From: Pectobacterium versatile
Lineage (GTDB): Bacteria > Pseudomonadota > Gammaproteobacteria > Enterobacterales > Enterobacteriaceae
Length of the DNA: 64,000 nt
Assembly (NCBI RefSeq): GCF_020166435.1
Contig: NZ_JAINZP010000013.1
Coordinates: 26,720-90,719, forward strand
Reading direction: 5' to 3'
The position numbers and the translations under genes are program-made. A model generated the notes under the pieces. That model was not told where the DNA came from and searched no databases. It worked only from the letters and a program-made list of their open reading frames with translations. Shown one piece after another: positions 1 to 9,157 of this stretch; position 1 is the first letter of the stretch, and every line of letters begins with the position of its first letter.

Positions 1-2840
1 TGCAGAATACGCTGCGCCAGATTACCTACGCCAGCGACAGTCGTACGCCAGCCGCCCAGGTTGCGGTGACGGTGACGCTGTCCGACCGCTATCTGGAGTC
101 TCAAGCCACGGCCTTGTCGGTAGCGATTACCGCGATCAACGACACGCCTGTCGTGGCGAACGATCCGGTGCTTTCTGCCGATGAACTGCGTTTGGTGAAT
201 ACCTACACCGCGATTAGCGGGCTGGGCACGTTGACGGCGGCTGCTCGTACGATCGATGGGCTGTCTTTGTATGTCAGCGATGATAAAGGCGCGATTGCCT
301 TATTCCAGCGTGATGCGAACAGTGGCGAATTGACCTATGTGCGCACCTTCGCGGCGGCAGAGGGCGTGACAGGAATAAGCCAGCTACAGGTTTCTGCCGA
401 TGGCAACAGCGTGTATGCGTTGCGTGCTGACGGCAATGCGATTGTCTGGTTTAGCCGGAATGGTGAAGGCAATCTGGAACATAAAGAAACCATCGTTGAT
501 GTCTACGAGATACACAACAGCAACCTTTACGACATCAAAGGGATCACCCTGTCTGATGATGGCAAGACGTTGTATGTCATCAACAACTACAACCTTCTCT
601 GGTTTACCCGCGACACGGCAACAGGCAAGCTTGATTATGTTGGGCTGGTCGAGGGCGGGATGTGGAGTGAGCCTTACCTGTGGCAATCGAGTGAGGTAGT
701 CAGCCGCGGTAATCTGCTATTTGTGACGACGAACACCAGCAGTGGCTCATCACTGATTGTGTATACGCGTGGTGACGACGGCAAGCCGACGCTATTGGGG
801 AACATCCGCAGCTTTACCGATGCCGCAGACAATACCGTAGAACTTTCAGGGCTGGAGCAACTCACGGTCAGCGCCGATGGCCGCAGCATCTTTGTTGCCA
901 GTGCAGGGCAGATCGATGCCTTCTCGCTGGATACCGCTACGGGAACCTTTACGCACCTTGCTCGCGTTGCGGCAGAAGGCACGGTGAATCATATCGCCCT
1001 TGCTGCGGATGCGCGGGTGCTGTACGTCACGCAAAGCGACGGTGCGCTCACTCGCTATGTATTGAACGGCGAGACGCTGACAAAACTCGATACGCTGAAA
1101 AACGAGGGTACAGGCTTCACTCATCTGCTGCCAGTTGACGGTGGTCTGATTACGCTCGGCAACGGTGTGTCGGTGCTGGATGAAGCTTCTCGCCTGCCGG
1201 TTTATCGCGTTGATGGCCCGGCGGTGATTGTCGCGCCTTCTATCGTTCTCAGTGATGCAGAACTGGATGCACTGAACGGCGGGGCGGGAAATTATCAGGG
1301 TGCCTCCATCACGCTACAGCGCGGTGAAACGGCCTCAACAAGCGATCGCTTCGATTTTACTGCGGGTAACGGTTTTACCTTAGCGAATGGCGTCATTAGT
1401 AAAGACGGGCAAGCGGTAGCCATCTTCACGCAGGCGGATGGCAAGCTCACCGTGACCTTCACTGCTGCCCTTTCTCGTGCGGATGCGACGGTGCTGGCAC
1501 GTCAGATTAGCTGGGCGACGAACGCACCGCTGACGGGGAGCGCGACATCGCTGACGTTGATGCTTAATGACGGCGTAGCCGATTCTGCGGCGCAGGCGCT
1601 CGACGTTACGCTGTCGAGAGAGGTGAACCTGCCGCCAGTTGGTCATGCAGAGCAGTTCACACCGCCAACGGCACAGGCTGGCACCAACTGGTCTTATACC
1701 TTACCGAGTACGCTATTTACCGATCCTGAAAATAATGCGCTGACGTTTACCGTTGATGATGCGCAACTGCCAGAAGGCGTGCGTTTTGATAGTGCAACAC
1801 GGACGCTCAGCGGCACGCCGTCAACGGCGGGAACGTTCAACCTGACGATTACCGCCAGAGACAGCGCGGGTAACGCGACTGCACTCAATGTGGTGCTGAC
1901 GATCAATGCCGCCTCGACGCCGGTCGATCCTGGCACACCAGTCGATCCCGGTACACCAACAGAGCCAGTGAACCCCGATAACACCGTGACAGCGGCACCG
2001 GTGATACTGGTGCAGCAGGGCGCAAACCTGTCCGTTGATTCGAGTGACAGAGAACGCGAACAGCCGCTGGGCGCGATTGTCGCCGATCTGTCTCGCCCGG
2101 AAGCACAACCGCTACCAAGCAACATCGTCACCGAACCTGTACGCCAGCGTGATGCCGATACGTCACGCCAGTCGGATGCCCCTTGGGTGCTCGATCCCGT
2201 CATGTCATCGCTGATGCCGACGCTGGAGCAGGTCAATTTCTCTTCACGCGCTGAGGCGTCCCTTCGCGATAACGCCGCGCTGCGTTCGGCTGATTCCAAT
2301 CTGTTCCTGAGTGTGCGCGGTCAGACAACGTCGCTGGAATCGGCTTTCAGCAGCGTGCAGGGCGCGTTACAGCCGGATGCCTCTGGCACACTCGCTTTTA
2401 GCCTGCCGCAGCGCATGTTCAGCGTACGTGAAGGTAATGCCACGCTGACGCTGCAACTGGCGAACGGGCGTCCGCTGCCTGCGTGGGTGCAGTTCGATGC
2501 CCACAACAGTGTGGTGCGCATTACCGATGCCAGTGCAGTGCAGGTTAATCAGATCCAACTGGCGCTGAAAGCGCAGGCCGCAGACGGCACCAGCCGAATC
2601 GTACCGATTACGCTGCAAACCGGACAGGGCGATGGCGCAGAGAGGGTGACTGACCGTGGCGCGATGCAATTACCCGCACACTCTGTTGTTCCCACTGCCG
2701 CAGACCCGGCTGAAAACCGGAATGCAGAACGGTTAGCGCCAGCAGGTAAAACCGCCTTTACCGAACAGTTGCGTCAGCATCAGCCTGAACAGGATGCGCT
2801 GCTGGCGGCGCTCAGTGAACTGAGCAGCCTGCGTACATAG
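1..2840 (+). CDS. Giant Ig-like/beta-propeller surface protein, C-terminal part (5' truncated by window)
   Basis: The frame is open from base 3 with no start in context, so the gene begins upstream of the window; about 945 residues are visible. In order there is the end of an Ig/cadherin-like repeat, a run of about seven blades with the 'SADG..VY' signature of YVTN/lactonase-type beta-propellers (roughly 60-390 of the 924 residues counted from the ATG at 66), a repeat beginning 'LSDAELDALNGGAGNYQGAS' seen in giant bacterial surface proteins, a putative Ig (He_PIG) domain near 560-640 with 'LSGTPSTAGTFNLTITA', a VDPGTP linker and a C-terminal domain of about 280 residues. I see no RTX calcium-binding nonapeptides and no membrane anchor. 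The downstream genes encode TolC- and HlyD-like proteins, so it is probably their exported substrate and an adhesin. Function is inferred from architecture. Confidence 0.75.
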   Translation, partial: QNTLRQITYASDSRTPAAQVAVTVTLSDRYLESQATALSVAITAINDTPVVANDPVLSADELRLVNTYTAISGLGTLTAAARTIDGLSLYVSDDKGAIALFQRDANSGELTYVRTFAAAEGVTGISQLQVSADGNSVYALRADGNAIVWFSRNGEGNLEHKETIVDVYEIHNSNLYDIKGITLSDDGKTLYVINNYNLLWFTRDTATGKLDYVGLVEGGMWSEPYLWQSSEVVSRGNLLFVTTNTSSGSSLIVYTRGDDGKPTLLGNIRSFTDAADNTVELSGLEQLTVSADGRSIFVASAGQIDAFSLDTATGTFTHLARVAAEGTVNHIALAADARVLYVTQSDGALTRYVLNGETLTKLDTLKNEGTGFTHLLPVDGGLITLGNGVSVLDEASRLPVYRVDGPAVIVAPSIVLSDAELDALNGGAGNYQGASITLQRGETASTSDRFDFTAGNGFTLANGVISKDGQAVAIFTQADGKLTVTFTAALSRADATVLARQISWATNAPLTGSATSLTLMLNDGVADSAAQALDVTLSREVNLPPVGHAEQFTPPTAQAGTNWSYTLPSTLFTDPENNALTFTVDDAQLPEGVRFDSATRTLSGTPSTAGTFNLTITARDSAGNATALNVVLTINAASTPVDPGTPVDPGTPTEPVNPDNTVTAAPVILVQQGANLSVDSSDREREQPLGAIVADLSRPEAQPLPSNIVTEPVRQRDADTSRQSDAPWVLDPVMSSLMPTLEQVNFSSRAEASLRDNAALRSADSNLFLSVRGQTTSLESAFSSVQGALQPDASGTLAFSLPQRMFSVREGNATLTLQLANGRPLPAWVQFDAHNSVVRITDASAVQVNQIQLALKAQAADGTSRIVPITLQTGQGDGAERVTDRGAMQLPAHSVVPTAADPAENRNAERLAPAGKTAFTEQLRQHQPEQDALLAALSELSSLRT

Positions 2841-2879
2841 CACACGTAGGCTGAATATTAAGACGAGATTTTATTTACT

Positions 2880-3006
2880 TATACCCTAAATAATTCGAGT
2901 TGCGTGAAGGCGGCAACTGCACGAATCCCCAGGAGCTTACACAGGTAAGTGACTGGGGTGAGTAAGGGCAGCCAACGCACAAGCAGCTTGAAGTATGACG
3001 GGTATA
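2880..3006. repeat. ERIC element (127 bp)
   Basis: The element starts TATACCC and ends GGGTATA and is 127 bp long. Its core contains sequence matching the two standard ERIC primers (complement of ERIC1R around 2923-2944, ERIC2 around 2946-2962). It lies between the adhesin gene and the export genes, where it would be transcribed as a stem-loop if the two are cotranscribed. Confidence 0.9.
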
Positions 3007-3094
3007 ACCACTAACCCGGGCGCTTGCAGGCGGTAACCAACCCACCGCCTGCAAGATGAAGGGAACAGACAAATAGAAGATGGGGAGAACCCGG

Positions 3095-4900
3095 GTGAAT
3101 CAGCACATAGCGCATTTCTGGGATAGCCAGCAACACGACAGTCAGCAGCAGAACGTTCAACACGAGGCTACACCACGCACCGCGGGTTCTCGGGCGTTAC
3201 GGATCGCAGTAGCTCTTGCCTGTCTGGGGCTGGCTGGCTGTGCCGTCAAACCTGAACCGGTTACGATCGAACAGCAGGTCGCACAGGCGCTGAGCGACAG
3301 AACGCAGATGTTCGCTAATCAGGAACCAGTACGCGGTACGATCACGCTGGATGAGGCGATTGCCCGTGCGCTGAAATATAACCTGCAACAGCGGGTCGCG
3401 CTGATGGAACAGGCGATGGAAGATGACCTGTTGGGCGTACAGAATCTGGATATGCTGTTACCGAAACTGACCGCACGCGCTGGGTTACAAACCCGCGATA
3501 ACGTGGCCGGTTCCAGCAGCCAGTCGGTCACCACTGGACGGCAGTCGCTGGAAGCGTCCACCAGTCAGGATCAGACCATGCGCACCGCCGATCTAACGAT
3601 GAGCTGGAACGTGCTGGACTTCGGTATTAGCTATTTCAACGCCAAAGTACAGGCGAACAAATCGCTGGCGGCGGAAGAGCGTCGTCGTCGCGTGGTGGCC
3701 GATATTACCCGTCAGGTGCGTACCGCTTATTGGGAAGCGGCCACGGCACAGCGTTTGCAGCCGGAAGTGACCACCGCGCTGACGCAGGCGCGTCAGGCAC
3801 TGGAATATGCGCGTCAGACGGAACAGCAACGCCTATTGGCACCGGTTGAAGCGCTGCGTTTCCAGAAGAACATGCTGGAGATGGTGCGCCAGTTGGAGAT
3901 TGTCGACAGCGATCTGGTGGTGGCGAAATCCCGTCTGGCGGCGCTGATGAACCTGCCACCGTCGAGCAAATATGACGTCGTTGTGCCGAGCGAAAGCAGC
4001 CTGGTCGCGCCGAAGATGGCCTACTCGCTCGACGATTTGGAAAACTTCTCGATGGTTAAGCGCCCGGAAGTGCGTGAAGAGAGTTATCTGGCCCGCAATA
4101 GCGTACTGGAAACCCGTAAATCGCTGCTGCGTCTGCTGCCGGGCGTGTCGCTGTTTGCCGGTATTAACGGTGACAGCAACAGCTATCTGGTTAATCACCA
4201 GTGGGCGAACGCGGGCGTTCAGGTCAGTGGTAACCTGCTGAACGTGCTGTCGTGGTCATCGGTGAAACGAGCCGGACAGGCGAATGAAGATCTGGCAGAA
4301 GTTCGTCGTCAGGCGCTGCGCATGGCGGTGCTGACGCAGGTGAACGTCGCCTGGCAGGAATATCAGCAGAGTACGCAGATGTTTGGCCGCTATCAGGAAC
4401 TGGCGCGGATTCAGCGCGGCATCCTTAATCAGACCACGCTCAGCGTACAGCATCGTGCCGAAACGCAGATGGAACAGGTGCGCGTCAGCACGGAAACCAT
4501 TCTGACGACCCGCGCGCGTGACCGCAGCTTTGCCGATGTGCAGAACGCGCTGGGCGCGGTGTATCAGGCTGCTGGGCTGGATGTGCTGCCGGATAACGTG
4601 AACGATGTCAGTCTGGCGGCGCTGAGCAGCTCAATTGCCCGCACCACGGGTAACCTTGAGAAAGGCGGCGTTGCGGTGCCACGTCTGTCCCTGTCAACAC
4701 CAGCTACGCCTGCCACCACGACGGCTTCGGCTAAAACAGCATCCACTCCATCCGCAGCACCTGTAGTGAAGCCGGTTGCCTCGTCGACGACGGCATCGTC
4801 TGCTGCGACATCGTCGGCTGGCGCGGGTAAGCCTTATCGCGTGGTGAACACGGATATGTGGGATAACCTGCAATCCCTACAGGCGGGAGGTTCGCGTTAA
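3095..4900 (+). CDS. TolC-family outer-membrane lipoprotein of the adhesin export cluster
   Basis: This is an outer-membrane channel of the TolC/OEP family, about 601 residues. A hydrophobic segment followed by lipobox LAGC (Cys at about residue 49) predicts a lipoprotein, like NodT/CusC-type channels. Two long helical OEP repeats follow, with 'LDEAIARALKYN' and the 'WNVLDFGISYFNAK' strand typical of the family, and then a C-terminal Ala/Thr/Ser/Pro tail of about 70 residues ending in a short conserved-looking block (YRVVNTDMWDNLQ). I chose the GTG at 3095 because GGGGAG lies 7 nt upstream; the in-frame ATG at 3080 has no good ribosome-binding site. Either start leaves an unusually long 30-40 residue stretch before the signal sequence. 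Its stop overlaps the next start (TAATG), so the cluster is translationally coupled. It probably forms the outer-membrane exit for the upstream giant protein. Confidence 0.85.
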   Translation: MNQHIAHFWDSQQHDSQQQNVQHEATPRTAGSRALRIAVALACLGLAGCAVKPEPVTIEQQVAQALSDRTQMFANQEPVRGTITLDEAIARALKYNLQQRVALMEQAMEDDLLGVQNLDMLLPKLTARAGLQTRDNVAGSSSQSVTTGRQSLEASTSQDQTMRTADLTMSWNVLDFGISYFNAKVQANKSLAAEERRRRVVADITRQVRTAYWEAATAQRLQPEVTTALTQARQALEYARQTEQQRLLAPVEALRFQKNMLEMVRQLEIVDSDLVVAKSRLAALMNLPPSSKYDVVVPSESSLVAPKMAYSLDDLENFSMVKRPEVREESYLARNSVLETRKSLLRLLPGVSLFAGINGDSNSYLVNHQWANAGVQVSGNLLNVLSWSSVKRAGQANEDLAEVRRQALRMAVLTQVNVAWQEYQQSTQMFGRYQELARIQRGILNQTTLSVQHRAETQMEQVRVSTETILTTRARDRSFADVQNALGAVYQAAGLDVLPDNVNDVSLAALSSSIARTTGNLEKGGVAVPRLSLSTPATPATTTASAKTASTPSAAPVVKPVASSTTASSAATSSAGAGKPYRVVNTDMWDNLQSLQAGGSR

Positions 4901-5673
4901 TGGCTTTCGGCATGATGCGTCCGCTATTGCTGGCCAGTGTGTTAGGTCTGCCCCTGTTGGGGCAGGCTGCGACAACGGGAGACATTCGCGTACAGCTTAG
5001 CGCACAGCGCTATACCGTGTTATCCAGCGAAATTGCGGGGAAAGTGACGGATATTGCGGTGAAAGAGGGTGAACACTTCAAGCAGGGCGATACGCTGGTG
5101 ACATTTGACTGCACCGTGCTGCGCGAAAAACTGAACTACTCAAACGCCGCAGAGAATGCCGCGCGTAAGAAGCTGGCGATTGCCGATCGGCTGGATAAGC
5201 TCAATTCGATCAGCCTGTCGGATGTCGATCAGGCGCGATCGTCGGTGTCGATGGCGCAGGCCGAAAGCGGCGTCAATCGCGCCATGCTGCAACGCTGTGC
5301 CATCAAAGCCCCGTTCTCTGGTCGCGTAACGGAAACCAAGGTGAAGCGTTGGGAATCCGTGCCGGAAGGCAAAGAGCTGTTGGCGATTTATGATGACAGC
5401 GCGTTTGAGCTGGAAATGATCGTGCCATCGCGCTGGCTGGTGTGGCTAAAACAGGGCAGCGCCTTTCAGGTCACGCTGGATGAAACTGGTCTGAGCTATC
5501 CGGCGGAAATCAGCCGCCTTTCTTCGGCGATCGATCCGGTCAGCCAGTCGGTAAAAGTCTTTGGTCGGATTACCCAATCCACCGCTGGATTACTGCCGGG
5601 GATGAGTGGCGTAGCGCAAATTAGTGACGTAGCACAGACAGTGCCGCCTGATGCCGGTAGCGTGTCGCCATGA
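4900..5673 (+). CDS. Short HlyD/RND-type periplasmic adaptor subunit
   Basis: This is a periplasmic adaptor (membrane fusion protein) of 257 residues. A signal peptide (MRPLLLASVLGLPLLGQAA) is followed by a lipoyl half-motif (VLSSEIAGKVTDIAVKEGE), a short coiled-coil hairpin (about 75-125), the second lipoyl half (CAIKAPFSGRVTETKV) and a beta-barrel domain with GMSGVAQI near the end. It is shorter than usual adaptors (350-450 residues), with a short hairpin. The gene overlaps its neighbours at both ends (TAATG at 4898-4902, ATGA at 5670-5673). It probably bridges the TolC-like lipoprotein to the two membrane-anchored HlyD proteins encoded next. It carries no inner-membrane anchor of its own, unlike HlyD of canonical type I systems. 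Confidence 0.85.
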   Translation: MAFGMMRPLLLASVLGLPLLGQAATTGDIRVQLSAQRYTVLSSEIAGKVTDIAVKEGEHFKQGDTLVTFDCTVLREKLNYSNAAENAARKKLAIADRLDKLNSISLSDVDQARSSVSMAQAESGVNRAMLQRCAIKAPFSGRVTETKVKRWESVPEGKELLAIYDDSAFELEMIVPSRWLVWLKQGSAFQVTLDETGLSYPAEISRLSSAIDPVSQSVKVFGRITQSTAGLLPGMSGVAQISDVAQTVPPDAGSVSP

Positions 5674-7025
5674 CCGAACGGAACACGACAGCAGCACAAA
5701 CTGAACAGGATACCCGGCTGGCACTGCTGGCCGAGCTGTTGCAGCTGCAAAGCCGTGCCAGAGCGCGTGAAACGCTGGATGAGCTGGCGTTTTTCATCGT
5801 CAACGAGACGCATAATTTAGTGAAGTATCGGCAGGCGCTGCTGTGGGACTGTGATAAACGGCGCTTGCAGGCGGCTTCCGGGCTGGCCTCGCTCGATCAC
5901 AACGCGCCGTTTTGTACCGAATTTAGCCGCCTGTGCCGTCAGTGGCAGGAAGAGGGGCGTCAAACGCAGGCGCTGCAATGCCGCGAGCTGCCTGCTGATG
6001 ATCAGATTTTGTGGCAGGAGCATCTGCCGGAATTTTTACTCTGGCTACCGCTGCGTTTAGCGCAGGGCGATACGCCGCTGGTGCTGGTGTTAGCACGGGA
6101 CAGCGCGTGGCTGCCAGCCGAGATCGTGCTGCTGGAAAAACTGGCGGACGCGTATGCTCACGCGTGGGCGAGTTTGCAGAAAAAACGTCGGCGGCAGACG
6201 AATACCAGCCCGAAGAAGCGTCGTTTGATTCTGGCTGGGATCGTGCTGCTGGCGCTGATCTTATTGATCCCCGTTCGCCAGTCGGTGCTGGCTCCGGCTG
6301 AGATCGTCGCGCATCGTCCGGTGATGGTGCGCGCCCCCGTGGCGGGCGTGGTGGATGACATTCTGGTACGGCCTAATCAGGCCGTTAGCGCCAATCAGCC
6401 GCTGGTGCGACTGGACGTGCGCGAACTGGAAAACCGGCTGGAATCGGCCCGACAGGCTTTTGCTACCGCTGATGCTCAGTATCGTCAGGCACAGCAGCAG
6501 GCGCTGTTCGATGCCAATAGCAAGGCCAGTCTGGCCGTGCTGCAAAGCCGCCGTGAACAGGCGCAGAGCGAGATGGACTTTCTGCAACGTCAGCAGGAAC
6601 GCATGCAGCTCGCTTCCCCGCGCGACGGCGTGGCGATTTTTGACGATAGCAGCGACTGGATTGGGCGCTCGGTGGCGGTGGGAGAACGTATCATGATGAT
6701 CGCCGATCCGCACGATGTTGAGCTGGAGATCCAGTTGCCCGCGGCGGATGCGATTGCGTTGGAAAACGGCGCGGATGTGCGCCTGTTCCTCAATGTAGCG
6801 CCGAATTCGGCACAGGACGCGCGGCTGGAGCAGATTGGCTATCGCGCCGCGCCGACGCCGGACAATGTGATGGCCTATCGGTTGCGGGCACGCTTTACAC
6901 AGGATGATCCGCAACTGCGCGTGGGCCTGAAAGGAACCGCCAAGCTGTACGGTAAACGCACGGTGCTGTTCGTTTACCTGCTGCGTAAACCGCTGGCGTC
7001 ACTGCGCGTCTGGTTGGGTGTCTAA
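5670..7025 (+). CDS. GAF-like domain / transmembrane / HlyD-type adaptor protein
   Basis: 451 residues with an unusual order. A cytoplasmic N-terminal half (about 15-170) resembles a GAF domain. A basic stretch (KKRRRQ...PKKRR) precedes one transmembrane helix (about 185-205). The periplasmic part is HlyD-like: lipoyl half APVAGVVDDILVRPNQ at about 224, a coiled-coil hairpin (250-310), the second half ASPRDGVAIFDD, and a barrel. The topology puts a possible sensory domain in the cytoplasm directly on an export adaptor. The start overlaps the previous stop and the stop is 2 nt before the next ATG. By context it is part of the giant-protein exporter; that the GAF domain senses a ligand or binds the substrate is inference. 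Confidence 0.8.
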   Translation: MTERNTTAAQTEQDTRLALLAELLQLQSRARARETLDELAFFIVNETHNLVKYRQALLWDCDKRRLQAASGLASLDHNAPFCTEFSRLCRQWQEEGRQTQALQCRELPADDQILWQEHLPEFLLWLPLRLAQGDTPLVLVLARDSAWLPAEIVLLEKLADAYAHAWASLQKKRRRQTNTSPKKRRLILAGIVLLALILLIPVRQSVLAPAEIVAHRPVMVRAPVAGVVDDILVRPNQAVSANQPLVRLDVRELENRLESARQAFATADAQYRQAQQQALFDANSKASLAVLQSRREQAQSEMDFLQRQQERMQLASPRDGVAIFDDSSDWIGRSVAVGERIMMIADPHDVELEIQLPAADAIALENGADVRLFLNVAPNSAQDARLEQIGYRAAPTPDNVMAYRLRARFTQDDPQLRVGLKGTAKLYGKRTVLFVYLLRKPLASLRVWLGV

Positions 7026-7027
7026 CG

Positions 7028-9157
7028 ATGGCCGGAGGTGCGACGTCGGCCGCTGGGCTCAGCCCGCTGCGCGATGAACTGATCCTGCACGCTGGCCCCG
7101 CTAACCGTGACGGATCGCCTAGCTGGACGCTGGAAGATCCGCTACGTGGCCTCTATTTTCGTATCGGCTGGGCGGAAATGGCGATGCTATCGCGCTGGTC
7201 GATGGGGAACGCGGCGCAGATCGTGGCCGAGGTTAACCAGACTTCTGCACTGACGCTCGATGACAGCGATGTGCAGTATTTCAACCGTTTCTTGCAGGCC
7301 AACAGCCTGACGCGGGTTTCTGGCGATGAGGCAATGGCGCAGTTTTCCCGTCAGGTGGAACAGTCGCGCGTTTCGATCTGGCGCAAGCTGTTGAAGAACT
7401 ATCTATTTTTTCGCATTCCCTTGTGGCACCCCGATCGCTTTCTGGGCGCGACCTTACCGTGGATCGAGCCGTTTTTCAGCCGGACTTTTCTCAAGCTGAC
7501 GCTGCTGGTGGCCGTGCTGGGGCTATTCCTCGCCGGACGCCAGTGGGAAACGTTCAAGCATACGTTTCTGCATTTCTTCACGCTGGAAGGCGCAGTGCTG
7601 GCAGGGCTGACGCTGTGTTTTACCAAGATTCTGCATGAGTTCGGCCATGCCTACACCTGCAAGCGCTTTGGTGCGCGGGTTGCTACGATGGGCGTCGCGT
7701 TTCTGGTGATGATGCCGGTGCTGTACACCGATACGTCTGGCTCGTGGAAACTTACCCGCCGTCGGGAGCGGATGGCGATTGGCGCAGCGGGCATGATGAC
7801 CGAGCTGGTGCTGGCGGCGTGGGCGACGCTGGCATGGAGCTTCTTGCCAGACGGCATGCTGCGCAGCGCCGCGTTTATGCTGGCGACGACAACCTGGATT
7901 ATGACGCTGGCGATTAACCTCAGCCCGCTGATGCGCTTCGACGGCTATTTCCTGCTTTCCGATGGATTACAGATGCCGAACCTGCAAAACCGAGGCTTTG
8001 CTATCGGCCGCTGGCAGATGCGGGAATGGCTGTTCGGCTTAGGCGATGCCCCGCCGGAGCACTTTCCCCGCTGGCTGCAACGTACGCTGGTGGGCTATGC
8101 CTTTGCGGTGTGGATATACCGTTTCTTCCTGTTTACCGGTATCGCGATTCTGGTTTACCACATGACATTCAAACTGCTGGGGATGCTGCTTTTCGCGATT
8201 GAAATCGGCTACTTCGTGGTGATGCCGGTGGTGAATGAAGTACGCGAGTGGAGTAAACGCCGTAAGGATTATCGTATGAACCGTAATATGACGACAACGC
8301 TGACTGTGAGCGCTGTGATTCTGCTCTTGCTGATGATTCCCTGGCAGCGTGGCGTGTACGCCCCAGCGCTGCTGCGGGCGGAACAGCAAAGCAGCCTGTA
8401 TATGCCCGTACCTGCGATGATTCAGCGCATTGACGTACAGGTTGGTCAGCCCGTGCACGCCGGGCAGACGCTGTTTACGCTGTCGTCTGACGCGCTGGCG
8501 CACGAACGGCAACAGCTGGAACGACAAATCGCTACGCTGAACTGGCAAAGCACCTTTCAGGTATTTAACAAGGAAGCGGCTGGCGATCACCAGCGAGTAA
8601 AGCAGGAACACGAAGCGGCGCTGCAAAAATTACAGGTATTGCAGCGCCAATCTGAACAACTGACGGTGCGTGCGCCGATAGACGGCGTGGTGGCAGACAT
8701 GGCGACACCGCTGGAAACGGGTGAGTGGCTGGGGCAGGGGGAATGGCTGGCGGTCGTCACCAAGCCAACCGGCGGGCTGGTGGAAGCGTTCGTGTCGGAA
8801 AAAGACTGGCAGCGGCTCCGCACGGGCGCAAAGGGGACGTTTTATTTACAGGACGTGAACCGCTCGTCGCTGCCGCTCACTATTGTGGAGATTGCCAGCA
8901 CGGCAACCCGCGATCTGAACGCCGCGCCGGAGTTGGCATCGATTTACGGCGGCGATATTGCCACGTTGAGCGACGCACAGCGCAAGCTGCATCCTGAACA
9001 GGCCGTTTATCGCGTGTTGCTCAGTCTGCCTGACGATTATCGTGCCCAGCCGCAGGTGCTGCGTGGCACGGTGGTGATGGACGGTGAGGCGCAAAGCCTG
9101 CTGATTCGCGGCTGGAAAGTGGTGTCCGCCGTACTGATTCGCGAGCTGTCATTCTGA
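7028..9157 (+). CDS. PqqD-like / M50 site-2-protease-type / HlyD fusion membrane protein
   Basis: 709 residues. Residues 10-100 look like a PqqD-type winged-helix domain. A polytopic membrane region then carries the M50 zinc-protease motif HEFGH (203-207) and a second motif NLSPLMRFDGYF (297-308) supplying the expected aspartate D305. After further transmembrane helices (about 150-440) comes a periplasmic HlyD-like domain with lipoyl halves MIQRIDVQVGQPVHAGQ and VRAPIDGVVADM. The protease residues look intact. PqqD domains in other systems bind leader peptides, so a role in recognising or trimming the exported protein is plausible but inferred. It is the last gene of the tightly packed cluster; no ABC ATPase follows. 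Confidence 0.85.
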   Translation: MAGGATSAAGLSPLRDELILHAGPANRDGSPSWTLEDPLRGLYFRIGWAEMAMLSRWSMGNAAQIVAEVNQTSALTLDDSDVQYFNRFLQANSLTRVSGDEAMAQFSRQVEQSRVSIWRKLLKNYLFFRIPLWHPDRFLGATLPWIEPFFSRTFLKLTLLVAVLGLFLAGRQWETFKHTFLHFFTLEGAVLAGLTLCFTKILHEFGHAYTCKRFGARVATMGVAFLVMMPVLYTDTSGSWKLTRRRERMAIGAAGMMTELVLAAWATLAWSFLPDGMLRSAAFMLATTTWIMTLAINLSPLMRFDGYFLLSDGLQMPNLQNRGFAIGRWQMREWLFGLGDAPPEHFPRWLQRTLVGYAFAVWIYRFFLFTGIAILVYHMTFKLLGMLLFAIEIGYFVVMPVVNEVREWSKRRKDYRMNRNMTTTLTVSAVILLLLMIPWQRGVYAPALLRAEQQSSLYMPVPAMIQRIDVQVGQPVHAGQTLFTLSSDALAHERQQLERQIATLNWQSTFQVFNKEAAGDHQRVKQEHEAALQKLQVLQRQSEQLTVRAPIDGVVADMATPLETGEWLGQGEWLAVVTKPTGGLVEAFVSEKDWQRLRTGAKGTFYLQDVNRSSLPLTIVEIASTATRDLNAAPELASIYGGDIATLSDAQRKLHPEQAVYRVLLSLPDDYRAQPQVLRGTVVMDGEAQSLLIRGWKVVSAVLIRELSF

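Noticed and set aside
1..9157. Identity with the Mrp adhesin/type I system described from Pectobacterium atrosepticum
   Set aside because: That system is described as a type I pathway, so an ABC exporter is expected; none is encoded in this cluster and no RTX repeats are visible, so I did not transfer the name.
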